The notes beneath the pieces are model-generated. The model had not been told where the DNA came from. It worked only from the letters and a program-made list of their open reading frames with translations, and ran no database searches. The position numbers and the translations under genes are program-made. Positions 1 to 6,938 of a DNA stretch of 64,000 nt are shown here, in pieces (within the stretch, counting starts at the first letter, position 1; each line of letters starts with the position of its first letter). This stretch comes from Effusibacillus dendaii (GTDB taxonomy: Bacteria; Bacillota; Bacilli; Tumebacillales; Effusibacillaceae), in NCBI RefSeq assembly GCF_015097055.1, contig NZ_AP023366.1, forward strand, positions 1,216,501-1,280,500, given 5' to 3'.

Positions 1-34
1 CCATTAAGATTCCTTGTACAACAGCCTGAAGCAA
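1..34 (-). CDS. livH: Branched-chain amino-acid ABC transporter permease, N-terminal fragment (partial)
   Basis: Only the first 11 codons lie in the window; the gene runs off the left edge. A TTG start at 34 is preceded by an AGGAGG ribosome-binding site at 43-48 with 8 nt spacing. The reading is MLQAVVQGILM, the usual opening of LivH-type permeases, whose first membrane helix follows. It lies directly downstream of the solute-binding lipoprotein gene on the same strand, the normal gene order for a Liv transporter, with a terminator-like hairpin between them. The identification rests on 11 residues plus context. Confidence 0.55.
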   Translation of the reverse strand, partial: MLQAVVQGILM

Positions 35-58
35 TGCGATGTCCTCCTCTCTTGGTTT

Positions 59-81
59 AAAAAGGGCGGGTACACCCGCCC
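59..81 (-). terminator. Hairpin with U-tract between livJ-like and livH-like genes
   Basis: Inverted arms GGGCGGGT (64-71) and ACCCGCCC (74-81) are followed on the minus strand by five T residues. It lies just after the binding-protein stop codon. In transporter operons such a partial terminator commonly leaves the binding protein in excess over the permease; that role is inferred. Confidence 0.75.
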
Positions 82-121
82 AATTGGTTCAACAATGAAG
101 ATGCCTCGAAAGAAGCTTTGA

Positions 122-1390
122 TTATTCAGCTTTATACGGGAATACAAGAGTTGCACCTTGACGGGCGTCGGCTTCCGGATATACCGTTACACGCTCAATT
201 TTGCCATTGATTTTCTGGAATTGCGCGATAACAAGTGACGGATCCGGTAAAGTTTGCGTGTCGTCAAAATGCATTGTCTTTGTATAGATCGTTGTTGGGC
301 CGGATGTAATATTGGTTGCTTTCAACGCTTCCCTCAGTTTGTCGCTGTCTGTAGACTTGGCACGCTCCAAAGCGTCTGCGATCGTGTAAATACCCGCGTA
401 TTCCTTAATCTGTTCGCCGGATGGATGCACCCCAAACTTATCAACAAACTTCTTGTCCAGTTCTTTGCTGCCTGGACGGTTCACATCCGGTTCCCAAGCG
501 GAAACGTCAAGCCAGTTTACAGCATCTTCCCCAGCGTTCTTCAGGAATTGTGGATCCGCTGTACCACCCGAAGTCGCAAGAAACACCTTCGGCTTTACTT
601 GCTGTTGCTTAAAGCCCTTTGCTAAGAGAGTTCCGTCTTGCACATACGAAACCATCAATACCACGTCCGGATTTGCATTCTTCACTTTAGTTACAACCGG
701 CGTCAAATCAGTCGCTTTCCGGTCGTACGCTTCATCCACCACGATGCTGTAACCGTTCTTAGGAAGTTCTTCTTTCCAGTACTTCGCCACACCTTGTCCC
801 CAGGATGAGTTTTCGTATACGAGAGCAACCGATTTCAGATCTGACTTTTTCTTCATGTCGTTTAAAAATTGAATTTGAGTTTTTACACGCATCGACGATG
901 TATCCGCAATCCGGAACACATATTTGAGTCCGCGTGCGGTGATCAAATCGTCAGATGGTACACTCGCAAACCAAATTTTCTTCTGCTTTTCCGCTTCTTG
1001 GCTGGCAGGGATGGTCATGCCCGATTGGTAAGCCCCGGTCAGCAATGCCACCTTTTCTTGCGTAATCAGACGGGAAGTTTCCGATTGCGCGACTTGCTGA
1101 TTGCCTTGCGAGTCTCCCCACACGACCTGGAGTTTTGCCCCATTCATGCTTTTGATGCCGCCTTTTTCATTAATCTCGTCGACCGCAAGTTGTATTGCTT
1201 TTTTGGATTGGTCGCCGAGTGGTGCTGCGTCACCGGTTAGCGGGAGAATGGCACCGATTTTGATCGTGCTGGAATCGGTGGAGCTTGGGTTGCTCGCAGC
1301 TTGCTGCTTGCCGCAACCAAGCAAACTGATTGACAGCAGCGAACCTGCAGCCACCAAAGCCAGTGATTTTCTGAAAATCTCTTTCTTCAC
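122..1390 (-). CDS. Branched-chain amino-acid ABC transporter substrate-binding lipoprotein
   Basis: This 422-residue extracytoplasmic solute receptor belongs to the Leu/Ile/Val-binding (Peripla_BP_6) family. A GTG start at 1390 follows an AAGGGGG site 9 nt upstream; a longer reading to 1432 lacks a ribosome site. The N-terminus has a basic region, a hydrophobic stretch and the lipobox SLLGC, so the protein should be lipid-anchored outside the membrane. The mature part begins with the family-typical IKIGAILPLTGDAAPLG. Later segments such as SVALVYENSSWGQG and PDVVLMVSYVQDG are the usual second-lobe motifs. The permease gene starts just downstream. A palindromic operator at 1456-1469 suggests control by the neighbouring LacI-type regulator. 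The true ligand could be another amino acid or a small acid. Confidence 0.9.
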   Translation of the reverse strand: MKKEIFRKSLALVAAGSLLSISLLGCGKQQAASNPSSTDSSTIKIGAILPLTGDAAPLGDQSKKAIQLAVDEINEKGGIKSMNGAKLQVVWGDSQGNQQVAQSETSRLITQEKVALLTGAYQSGMTIPASQEAEKQKKIWFASVPSDDLITARGLKYVFRIADTSSMRVKTQIQFLNDMKKKSDLKSVALVYENSSWGQGVAKYWKEELPKNGYSIVVDEAYDRKATDLTPVVTKVKNANPDVVLMVSYVQDGTLLAKGFKQQQVKPKVFLATSGGTADPQFLKNAGEDAVNWLDVSAWEPDVNRPGSKELDKKFVDKFGVHPSGEQIKEYAGIYTIADALERAKSTDSDKLREALKATNITSGPTTIYTKTMHFDDTQTLPDPSLVIAQFQKINGKIERVTVYPEADARQGATLVFPYKAE

Positions 1391-1441
1391 AGTTAAGAAC
1401 CCCCTTGCATGATCTTGGAAATGTATGTTCAACGACTGAAT

Positions 1442-1469
1442 TTGAATACATATCCTGAATACGTATTCA
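1442..1469 (-). promoter_or_regulatory. LacI-type operator upstream of the binding-protein gene
   Basis: The 14-bp perfect palindrome TGAATACGTATTCA lies at 1456-1469, about 66 bp upstream of the binding-protein start. A degenerate copy (TGAATACATATCC) abuts it at 1443-1455. The identical 14-mer occurs at 2565-2578, in front of the LacI gene. LacI family operators are normally even-length palindromes with a central CG, as here. Confidence 0.8.
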
Positions 1470-1533
1470 AATCCAGGCCGGAGAAACCAATGTATGCGCT
1501 TTCATAAGCGGCGTTAATCGTCTTTCGTTACCC

Positions 1534-2532
1534 TCATCTCTTTGGACCGGTAGTTTTACGAACGACCAGTTCAGGTTGAAGAATAATTTGTCTCGGATGG
1601 TCCGGGTCAACACCCTGCTCAATCATCTCAATGAGATTTTCGGCCGCGATTTCACCCATCCTGAATTTATGGTGACCGATACTTGTTAACTGGATGGCGT
1701 GATGGGAAGCCATCCGAATGTCATCGATTCCCGCAAGACTCACATCCTCCGGTATTCGCAATCCCAGTGAAAGCACTGCATCCATGCAGGAAAACGCCAT
1801 TGCGTCCGTCGCGCAAAGAATTGCAGTAGGCGGGTTGCTCATATGCATGAGCTTCAACGTAATTTTTTCGACTTCGGATGAACTTGTATCACAAACGTGG
1901 AACAAATCCGGTTCCAGAGAAAGTCCCGCTTCGTTCAACGCTTTTTCAACCCCAATTTTACGTTCAAGAAAAGTTGAAATATTTGTTTCTCCCGAAATGA
2001 AGGCGATTCTCCGATGTCCTAACTGGAGAAGATGGTGGGTAATCAATTCTCCCGACATACAATTGTCAAACACTACATAGTTGCCACCGCTTCGAGGGCG
2101 TCTGTTAAACAGCATATAGGGGATTCCAGACCGCTCAATTTCCTCAAACACGGGGTCGTCCAGCTTAATCGACGACAGCAGAATGCCATCTACCTGATTC
2201 CCCCTGATGGAATCGAAAATATCCCGCAACGCCATTGCACCCTCAAAGTAAACCATTGTTTTATATCCGCGGTTTGTTGCCAACGCTACAATCGAATTGG
2301 TTGTTTCCACGAAGAAGCCGTTGCTAAGCGTACCGGATATAAGAGCGATCGTACGCGTACTATTGGTTACGAGACTGCGAGCAATCAGATTCGGTTGATA
2401 ACCCAGTTCATCAATAGCACGCAATACTTTCTTTCGTGTATCCGGTTTAACGCTCTCCGGATTATTCAGCACTCGCGAAACTGTCGCTTGAGACACACCG
2501 GCCATTTTTGCAACGTCTCTGGAAGATACCAT
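1534..2532 (-). CDS. LacI family transcriptional regulator
   Basis: This 332-residue regulator has an N-terminal LacI helix-turn-helix (about residues 3-50, with DVAKMAGVSQATVSRVLNN and the hinge KVLRAIDELGYQPN). A periplasmic-binding-protein-like ligand and dimerisation domain follows from about residue 60 (RTIALISG, ILLSS, HHLLQLGHRRIAFISG, AILCATDAMA). It is transcribed in the same direction as, and upstream of, the transporter genes. The same palindrome precedes both this gene and the binding-protein gene, so it most likely represses itself and the transporter. The start ATG at 2532 has only a weak purine-rich site (GGGAG, 13 nt upstream). The effector is unknown; LacI proteins usually sense sugars or nucleosides, so pairing with a Liv-type receptor is slightly unusual. 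Confidence 0.9.
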   Translation of the reverse strand: MVSSRDVAKMAGVSQATVSRVLNNPESVKPDTRKKVLRAIDELGYQPNLIARSLVTNSTRTIALISGTLSNGFFVETTNSIVALATNRGYKTMVYFEGAMALRDIFDSIRGNQVDGILLSSIKLDDPVFEEIERSGIPYMLFNRRPRSGGNYVVFDNCMSGELITHHLLQLGHRRIAFISGETNISTFLERKIGVEKALNEAGLSLEPDLFHVCDTSSSEVEKITLKLMHMSNPPTAILCATDAMAFSCMDAVLSLGLRIPEDVSLAGIDDIRMASHHAIQLTSIGHHKFRMGEIAAENLIEMIEQGVDPDHPRQIILQPELVVRKTTGPKR

Positions 2533-2564
2533 GGCCTTTTATCTACTCCCTGCTTATCTGTTTT

Positions 2565-2578
2565 TGAATACGTATTCA
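2565..2578 (-). promoter_or_regulatory. LacI-type operator upstream of the LacI gene (autoregulation)
   Basis: TGAATACGTATTCA, a perfect 14-bp palindrome, is identical to the copy at 1456-1469. It sits 33 bp upstream of the LacI start codon, a position consistent with autorepression. Confidence 0.8.
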
Positions 2579-2688
2579 TATTCTAATTTGAGTATATATT
2601 GATAAAAATTTTTTGTCTATATTTCGAACGAAACTTTTTAATAATATTGAATATAAAAACAGATAAAGTTGATTGAAGTTAATAACCA

Positions 2689-3040
2689 TCACCCTAATTT
2701 TCTTTTTGCTTCCCACATTCGTTGAATGGCCGTAAAGATTTCCACGAAAACAAAAATCTTTGTGGTAATCAGCAGCCAGGCGGGGAACAGCATCATAATG
2801 GGGAAGAGGATAAAACCTTCCGTTCGTTCCGCCAAACCGGCCTGATAATAAAAGGATTTGACTCCTTTTTTCTCCGATAAAGCCCCTACCGTAAGAAACA
2901 CGGTCATGGAAAACACAATTCCAGCAGTAAGCAGTAACAGCCAAAACTGCACTTGCGGATATTTTGCCGCCACTCCAATGATTACAGACAGTTCCACGAT
3001 CCGGTCAAATGTAATGTCAAGCACCGTTCCCCACGCGGAA
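2689..3040 (-). pseudogene. CDP-alcohol phosphatidyltransferase, 5'-truncated remnant
   Basis: The open stretch encodes the C-terminal half of a membrane CDP-alcohol phosphatidyltransferase-type protein: LDITFDRIVELSVIIGVA, AGIVFSMTVFLTVGALSEKK, and a final hydrophobic segment with GLAERTEGF. Upstream of GTVLDITFD the frame meets a TAA near 3042, and no N-terminal domain carrying the catalytic D-x2-DG-x2-AR motif is present. About half of a normal protein of about 200 residues is missing. The internal GTG at 3024 has no ribosome site. I read it as a deletion remnant at the border of the AT-rich ParM island. Confidence 0.7.
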
Positions 3041-3083
3041 GGTTATTCTCGAGTATGTCTTCACTGCAATGTGGACAGATCAT
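2982..3083 (-). other. Short zinc-knuckle ORF created at the truncation point (33 aa)
   Basis: An ATG at 3083 with AGGAGA 7 nt upstream opens a 33-codon frame starting MICPHCSEDILENN. It has one CxxC pair and then runs out of frame through the phosphatidyltransferase remnant to a TAA at 2982. The first dozen residues look like the beginning of a real zinc-ribbon protein; the rest is probably out-of-frame junk from a deletion fusion. Whether it is translated is unknown. Confidence 0.3.
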
Positions 3084-3406
3084 AAATGTTCTCCTGACGT
3101 TTATGAAAAAGAATGTAAATGCTAAAACAAGTTGCATTGTTCGACAAAAAACGGTATTCCCCTTCTAGTGAAAATCTCCAAATACCGAAGATGAATCGGT
3201 AACATCAAAACAGTTTCCCGTACCGCCTATATCGTGATACGGAATATTTTTCTATATTGTCGGAATGGCACACAGTGCCGCCCATTATCATATTATCTCT
3301 GTACTGGGTGATTATGCTGCTTAACGTCCTGTACCAACAAGTCAACACAGTAGACTTGTTTGAATTTTAAAACGATTATAGAACATTATGTACTGGAGGA
3401 ATAGAA
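3084..3406 (+). promoter_or_regulatory. Intergenic region with candidate parM promoter and inverted-repeat operator/centromere
   Basis: This 320-bp AT-rich gap holds no gene I can support. Just ahead of the ParM-like gene is a perfect 8-bp inverted repeat, AACAAGTC (3336-3343) and GACTTGTT (3353-3360), with 9 bp between the arms. Its right arm overlaps a possible -35 (TTGTTT, 3356-3361), followed by TATAGA (3377-3382) and a GGAGG ribosome site (3395-3399). A ParR-type protein binding here to repress the operon, or to use it as a partition site, would fit known parMRC logic; this is inferred. Confidence 0.45.
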
Positions 3407-4483
3407 ATGAGCAAACACAAACTGATTGTTATGGGAATCGACCATGGGAACGGATATTACAAGGGATATAGTAACGAAGCAATAGAATTGATCCTGCCGA
3501 GTGGATTTCTTACGAAAGAGAGTGTGAAAAGGGAAGATTCAACGGGAGTAGGTGATGTGAACTATAATGAGTTTGAGTCAAGTTTATACGCAAGAGAACT
3601 TTATGTGTGGGGAAACGAGGTGAATAAAGTGAAAGGGAAGTACCTTTCCACCTATACAAGCGAAGACAGATATACTCAGAAGTATTACAAGTTATTAAGT
3701 CAGTTTGGGTTGGCAAGCCTTATCAGAGAAAAAGAAGGGACGTTCGAGGTTCTTGTGGTCACCGGTTGCCCCTCATGGGAAAAAGGAACTAAGCGGGAAG
3801 AAAAACTTGCCCAAGTTTTCAAAGGTCAACACACGATCCAAATGAATGGCAGGGAAAAAATTATTAACGTCAAAGAATGCAAAGTTTTGCCTCAACCAAT
3901 TGGAAGTATCCTGGATTTATATATGGATGAAGAGGGAAATGTCGACAGAGATGAAATCGGAACATCTTATATTGGCATTATAGATATCGGATATGGTACG
4001 ACAGATTGTGATGGAATCGATTCTTTAAAAGCCATCCCCGACGATCGTATTACCATTCCTGTAGGCGTTTATGACATTTATCAGCGTCTTTCTGATTACA
4101 TTAATTCCGTAAACCCTGATGCCTATGCAACCCCCCGAAGGGTAGAGATGCAATTTGAAAGTGATGTTTACTATTCTTCAAAACGTCTTTCTATACCTAT
4201 CAAAGAAGTGAAGGAAAGAATTGTCCGCGAAACAGCAGAATACATCATCAATGAACTTCAAACACGTTGGAGAAATAGAAGCAAGTTTGACATGATCATA
4301 TTAACAGGTGGCGGAGCAAAATTAATAAGACCTTGGGTCCAAAAATTCATAAGTGACATCCATCTAATTGAAGATTATCAAATATCAAACGTCAGGGGTT
4401 TCTATAAATTCGGATTATTGCTTTCAAATGACTATGAGGCAGAGGATTACCCCCAAAAGCAGGTTTTACAAGCTAGGAGATGA
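3407..4483 (+). CDS. ParM/StbA-like actin family protein (plasmid-segregation type)
   Basis: This 358-residue protein has the actin/Hsp70-type ATPase fold seen in ParM, Alp7A and related filament-forming segregation proteins. Visible motifs are the N-terminal phosphate-1 loop VMGIDHGNGYYKGY, the phosphate-2 segment GIIDIGYGTTDCDG near residue 190, and the adenosine motif IILTGGGAKLI near residue 300. The length is typical of the family. GGAGG lies 7 nt before the ATG. The stop overlaps the start of a 23-codon ORF, and a ribbon-helix-helix-like ParR candidate follows, as in two-gene partition operons. Base composition is clearly more AT-rich than the flanking housekeeping genes, which suggests acquisition from a plasmid or phage. 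MreB can be excluded by sequence style and context. Confidence 0.85.
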   Translation: MSKHKLIVMGIDHGNGYYKGYSNEAIELILPSGFLTKESVKREDSTGVGDVNYNEFESSLYARELYVWGNEVNKVKGKYLSTYTSEDRYTQKYYKLLSQFGLASLIREKEGTFEVLVVTGCPSWEKGTKREEKLAQVFKGQHTIQMNGREKIINVKECKVLPQPIGSILDLYMDEEGNVDRDEIGTSYIGIIDIGYGTTDCDGIDSLKAIPDDRITIPVGVYDIYQRLSDYINSVNPDAYATPRRVEMQFESDVYYSSKRLSIPIKEVKERIVRETAEYIINELQTRWRNRSKFDMIILTGGGAKLIRPWVQKFISDIHLIEDYQISNVRGFYKFGLLLSNDYEAEDYPQKQVLQARR

Positions 4484-4488
4484 CTGGC

Positions 4489-4560
4489 ATGAAGAAAACC
4501 AAATCCATTATCCTCCAGGTGAATTTCAATGAATTCAAAACCAAAAGCAAAGCGGAATAA
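4489..4560 (+). other. Micro-ORF linking parM and parR candidates (23 aa)
   Basis: AGGAG (4475-4479), inside the end of the ParM gene, is 9 nt before an ATG at 4489. An alternative in-frame ATG at 4480 overlaps the parM stop as ATGA. The frame reads MKKTKSIILQVNFNEFKTKS and ends at TAA 4558-4560. The peptide could be a leader that couples translation to the next gene, or the displaced beginning of the ParR-like protein. It resembles no family I know. Confidence 0.35.
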
Positions 4561-4609
4561 ACCATTACGAAAAAGTCGCGATCTTCCACAATTCTCTGAG
4601 GAGGTTTTT

Positions 4610-4903
4610 ATGCAAAAGGCTGACCGTTTTCTTAACGGAACAGATGAACAGAATCAACTTCTTGATAGCTATATAAAAACGAAAGGTATTCAGTATGTCC
4701 TGGATGCAATACGGGAAAAGGAAACACGACGTTTTATTGTTGATGAGGATGAGATCGCAGACAAAACTGCCAATCGAATCATTCAAGTCCTTCTCAAAGA
4801 GTTGCCAAACAGATTACAAGTTTCTGCCCCCGTGAATACCGTAAATACAAAAACCATGCCCAAAAACAGGCCAGATGTGGAAAGGCTAAAAGGTTTACTT
4901 TAA
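4610..4903 (+). CDS. Putative ParR-like partner of the ParM-like protein
   Basis: A 97-residue protein starts at ATG 4610, because an ideal GAGGAGG (4598-4604) stands 5 nt before it. The open frame extends upstream to an ATG at 4529 (124 residues), but that start has a weaker site. The segment FLNGTDEQNQLLDSYIKTKGIQYVLDAIREKE has the spacing and helix pattern of the ribbon-helix-helix domain found at the N-terminus of ParR proteins. A helical middle (DKTANRIIQVLLKEL) and a basic tail follow. Position downstream of the actin-like gene is the classic place for the DNA-binding adaptor. No clear sequence match to a named family is visible to me, so the role is inferred from context and size. Confidence 0.55.
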   Translation: MQKADRFLNGTDEQNQLLDSYIKTKGIQYVLDAIREKETRRFIVDEDEIADKTANRIIQVLLKELPNRLQVSAPVNTVNTKTMPKNRPDVERLKGLL

Positions 4904-4906
4904 TAA

Positions 4907-4926
4907 GGGAGGTTGCTTAACCTCCC
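4907..4926 (+). terminator. Hairpin closing the parMR-like operon
   Basis: Perfect 8-bp arms GGGAGGTT (4907-4914) and AACCTCCC (4919-4926) around a GCTT loop start 3 nt after the parR stop. The downstream tract is TAAAATAT rather than a T-run, so termination may be partial. Confidence 0.6.
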
Positions 4927-5057
4927 TAAAATATGTAAATGGTGAACGTCGGATTTCAAATGGGACAACTTGTATCTCTCTTCCCATTTTCGTATTACCT
5001 GTTTTTGATCATAATGAAGATAAGATGAATTTCCTTGACTGGGTGGGATGACACGTG

Positions 5058-5951
5058 ATGGACATTCTCATTTTTGGCGGATCCGGTTTTGTCGGTCAGC
5101 ATTTGGCTAAGTATTTGGAAAAAATGGGGTACCAGGTTTGGGTTGCTTCGAGAAGGCAGCAGGAAGTTCGTTATGGAAAAAATGTGGTGTATACGCTTGG
5201 GCAGATTTTACCCCTTTTGGAAAATAGGGAGCAGGAGTATGGTGTGATTAACTTGGCAGGACAATCGATCAACTCAGGCAGCTGGACGGCGGCAAGAAAA
5301 AAAGAAATTCTGGAGTCACGCATACATGTAACGCAAGGCATAACAGAGGCGATCATGCAAGTGAACAGAAAACCCCAGGTTCTGATCAACGCCTCCGCCA
5401 TCGGATTTTATGGCTATTCTGATGAAAAAACATTCACCGAAGAGGATGCAAAGGGAACAGGTTTTCTGGCCGAAGTCACACAGCAATGGGAAGAGACGGC
5501 CAAGCGGGCAAAGAGCCATACCCGCGTTGTCCTTGCCCGCTTGGGAGTGGTACTAGGGCGAGATGGCGGAGCCCTTCCTCGAATGGCGACACCTTATTCA
5601 TTTTATTTAGGAGGGAGGGTAGGAACCGGGAAGCAGTGGATGTCATGGGTTCACATCGATGATGTATGCGGGATTTTCCATCACTGTATCGGTCGGGATA
5701 CAATTGAGGGTCCAGTCAATGTTACAGCGCCTGTACCTGAGAGAATGGACCGGTTTGGAAAGGCGATTGGCGATGTATTGCATAAGCCGCACTGGATTCC
5801 GGTCCCTTCGTTTGCGTTGCAATTGTTGCTGGGGGAAATGTCGGAAATCGTTTTGCAGGGACAAAGGGTACTGCCAGAGAAAATGCTGGGCAGCGGCTAT
5901 TCTTTTCAGTACGGGACAGTATCCTCGGCTTTACAGGATTTATTAAAATGA
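5058..5951 (+). CDS. TIGR01777-type NAD-dependent epimerase/dehydratase family protein
   Basis: The 297-residue protein has a Rossmann nucleotide-binding start, ILIFGGSGFVGQHLAKYL, and the conserved internal motifs of this SDR subfamily: VINLAGQSI, RIHVTQGITEAI, LINASAIGFYG, RLGVVLGRDGGALPRM and WVHIDDV. These match the YfhF/SDR39U1-type proteins, whose physiological substrate is not established. ATG 5058 is chosen because a GGTGGGA-like site lies upstream; GTG 5055 directly precedes it. It stands alone between the ParM island and a convergent cyclase gene. Confidence 0.85.
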   Translation: MDILIFGGSGFVGQHLAKYLEKMGYQVWVASRRQQEVRYGKNVVYTLGQILPLLENREQEYGVINLAGQSINSGSWTAARKKEILESRIHVTQGITEAIMQVNRKPQVLINASAIGFYGYSDEKTFTEEDAKGTGFLAEVTQQWEETAKRAKSHTRVVLARLGVVLGRDGGALPRMATPYSFYLGGRVGTGKQWMSWVHIDDVCGIFHHCIGRDTIEGPVNVTAPVPERMDRFGKAIGDVLHKPHWIPVPSFALQLLLGEMSEIVLQGQRVLPEKMLGSGYSFQYGTVSSALQDLLK

Positions 5952-6018
5952 GGGGGAGAATTTTACAGCGACATACCTTCCTATACAATGTGTTCATTCC
6001 GTGCGAAAAAAATCAGTT

Positions 6019-6696
6019 TCACCACTCTTCGATCGCAATCGCCCGGATCGGCGAACCGGTCATTCCCCGCAAATTGAGCGGTGTACCGATAAAGTAAAAC
6101 CGTTTTTTCGAAAGATTCTGCAGATTGGTAAGGTTTTCGATAATCAGGATATTGCGGCTCAGCAGCGCGAGATGAACGGACCGCTGCATGTTTTCGTTTA
6201 TATCGGCATTCGGTAAATCCAAACCGATCGCCTTCAATTTCTTTTCCACGATCCAGTCTCCTACGGAAGCGTCAAGTGACTTGCAATCGTGAAATCCGGG
6301 ACCATTCCACTCCCCCGGCCAGCAACGAAACAACACTATATCTCCTTCCCGCACTTCCAGTTGATTTTTCCGGACTGCTTCCTCTACCATATTTCGGGTT
6401 ACAGGCTGCTCCGGTTCTTTATCCGACACGTCGATCAGCACCGCCTGTCCCATGCTGGCTTCCAGCGGAATCTGGTCAATCGTCAATCCTTCCTTAAAAA
6501 AATGGTAGGGAGCATCCATGTGTGTGCCGCCGTGGTCAGACATGATAAAAATTTTGCTGGCATACCCCTCGCAAGGCGGAATGTATCGCGGTTTTGAAAA
6601 ATCGTGCGTGATATGATCCATCGCCACAAATTTGGGATGTGTGGGATAGGAAGTTAACCCATCGTATAACTGAACCGTCAAATCGACAACTTTCAT
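6019..6696 (-). CDS. Cyclase family protein (kynurenine formamidase-like)
   Basis: This 225-residue metal-dependent hydrolase belongs to the PF04199 cyclase/KynB fold. The signature HGGTHMDAPYHF near residue 55 supplies the metal ligands (HxGTHxDxPxHF), and the later segment AIGLDLPNADI is also typical. The family includes arylformamidases and other amide or lactone hydrolases. No kynurenine or tryptophan catabolic gene is nearby, so the substrate is open. AAAGGAGG is 8 nt before the ATG. The gene is monocistronic and convergent to the epimerase gene. Confidence 0.85.
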   Translation of the reverse strand: MKVVDLTVQLYDGLTSYPTHPKFVAMDHITHDFSKPRYIPPCEGYASKIFIMSDHGGTHMDAPYHFFKEGLTIDQIPLEASMGQAVLIDVSDKEPEQPVTRNMVEEAVRKNQLEVREGDIVLFRCWPGEWNGPGFHDCKSLDASVGDWIVEKKLKAIGLDLPNADINENMQRSVHLALLSRNILIIENLTNLQNLSKKRFYFIGTPLNLRGMTGSPIRAIAIEEW

Positions 6697-6938
6697 ATGT
6701 GTTCCTCCTTTTGGCAGGGCATTCGTGAAACTATCTTAAATCATAAAAAATTCCTAAAAATCGGTCAATAGCAACCTCCTCAGCGTCTGACAAAAATCGC
6801 AGGATCGATTTTTTTGACGAGGAATTGGCAACAAATGAAGCGAATATAGTGTAAGAAGAATTTTTTCTTTCTTTTTCGACAACTTCTGATAGAAAAATTG
6901 GTTTATATAGCATTTTGGTTGAACAGGAGCTGAACAAG

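Noticed and set aside
2576-2944. 122-codon minus-strand frame overlapping the phosphatidyltransferase remnant
   Set aside because: The remnant's own frame shows family motifs; this one is its out-of-frame shadow.
3407-4483. Assignment of the actin-like gene as MreB or Hsp70
   Set aside because: Motif wording, length of 358 and partner gene fit ParM/StbA; MreB-specific segments are absent.
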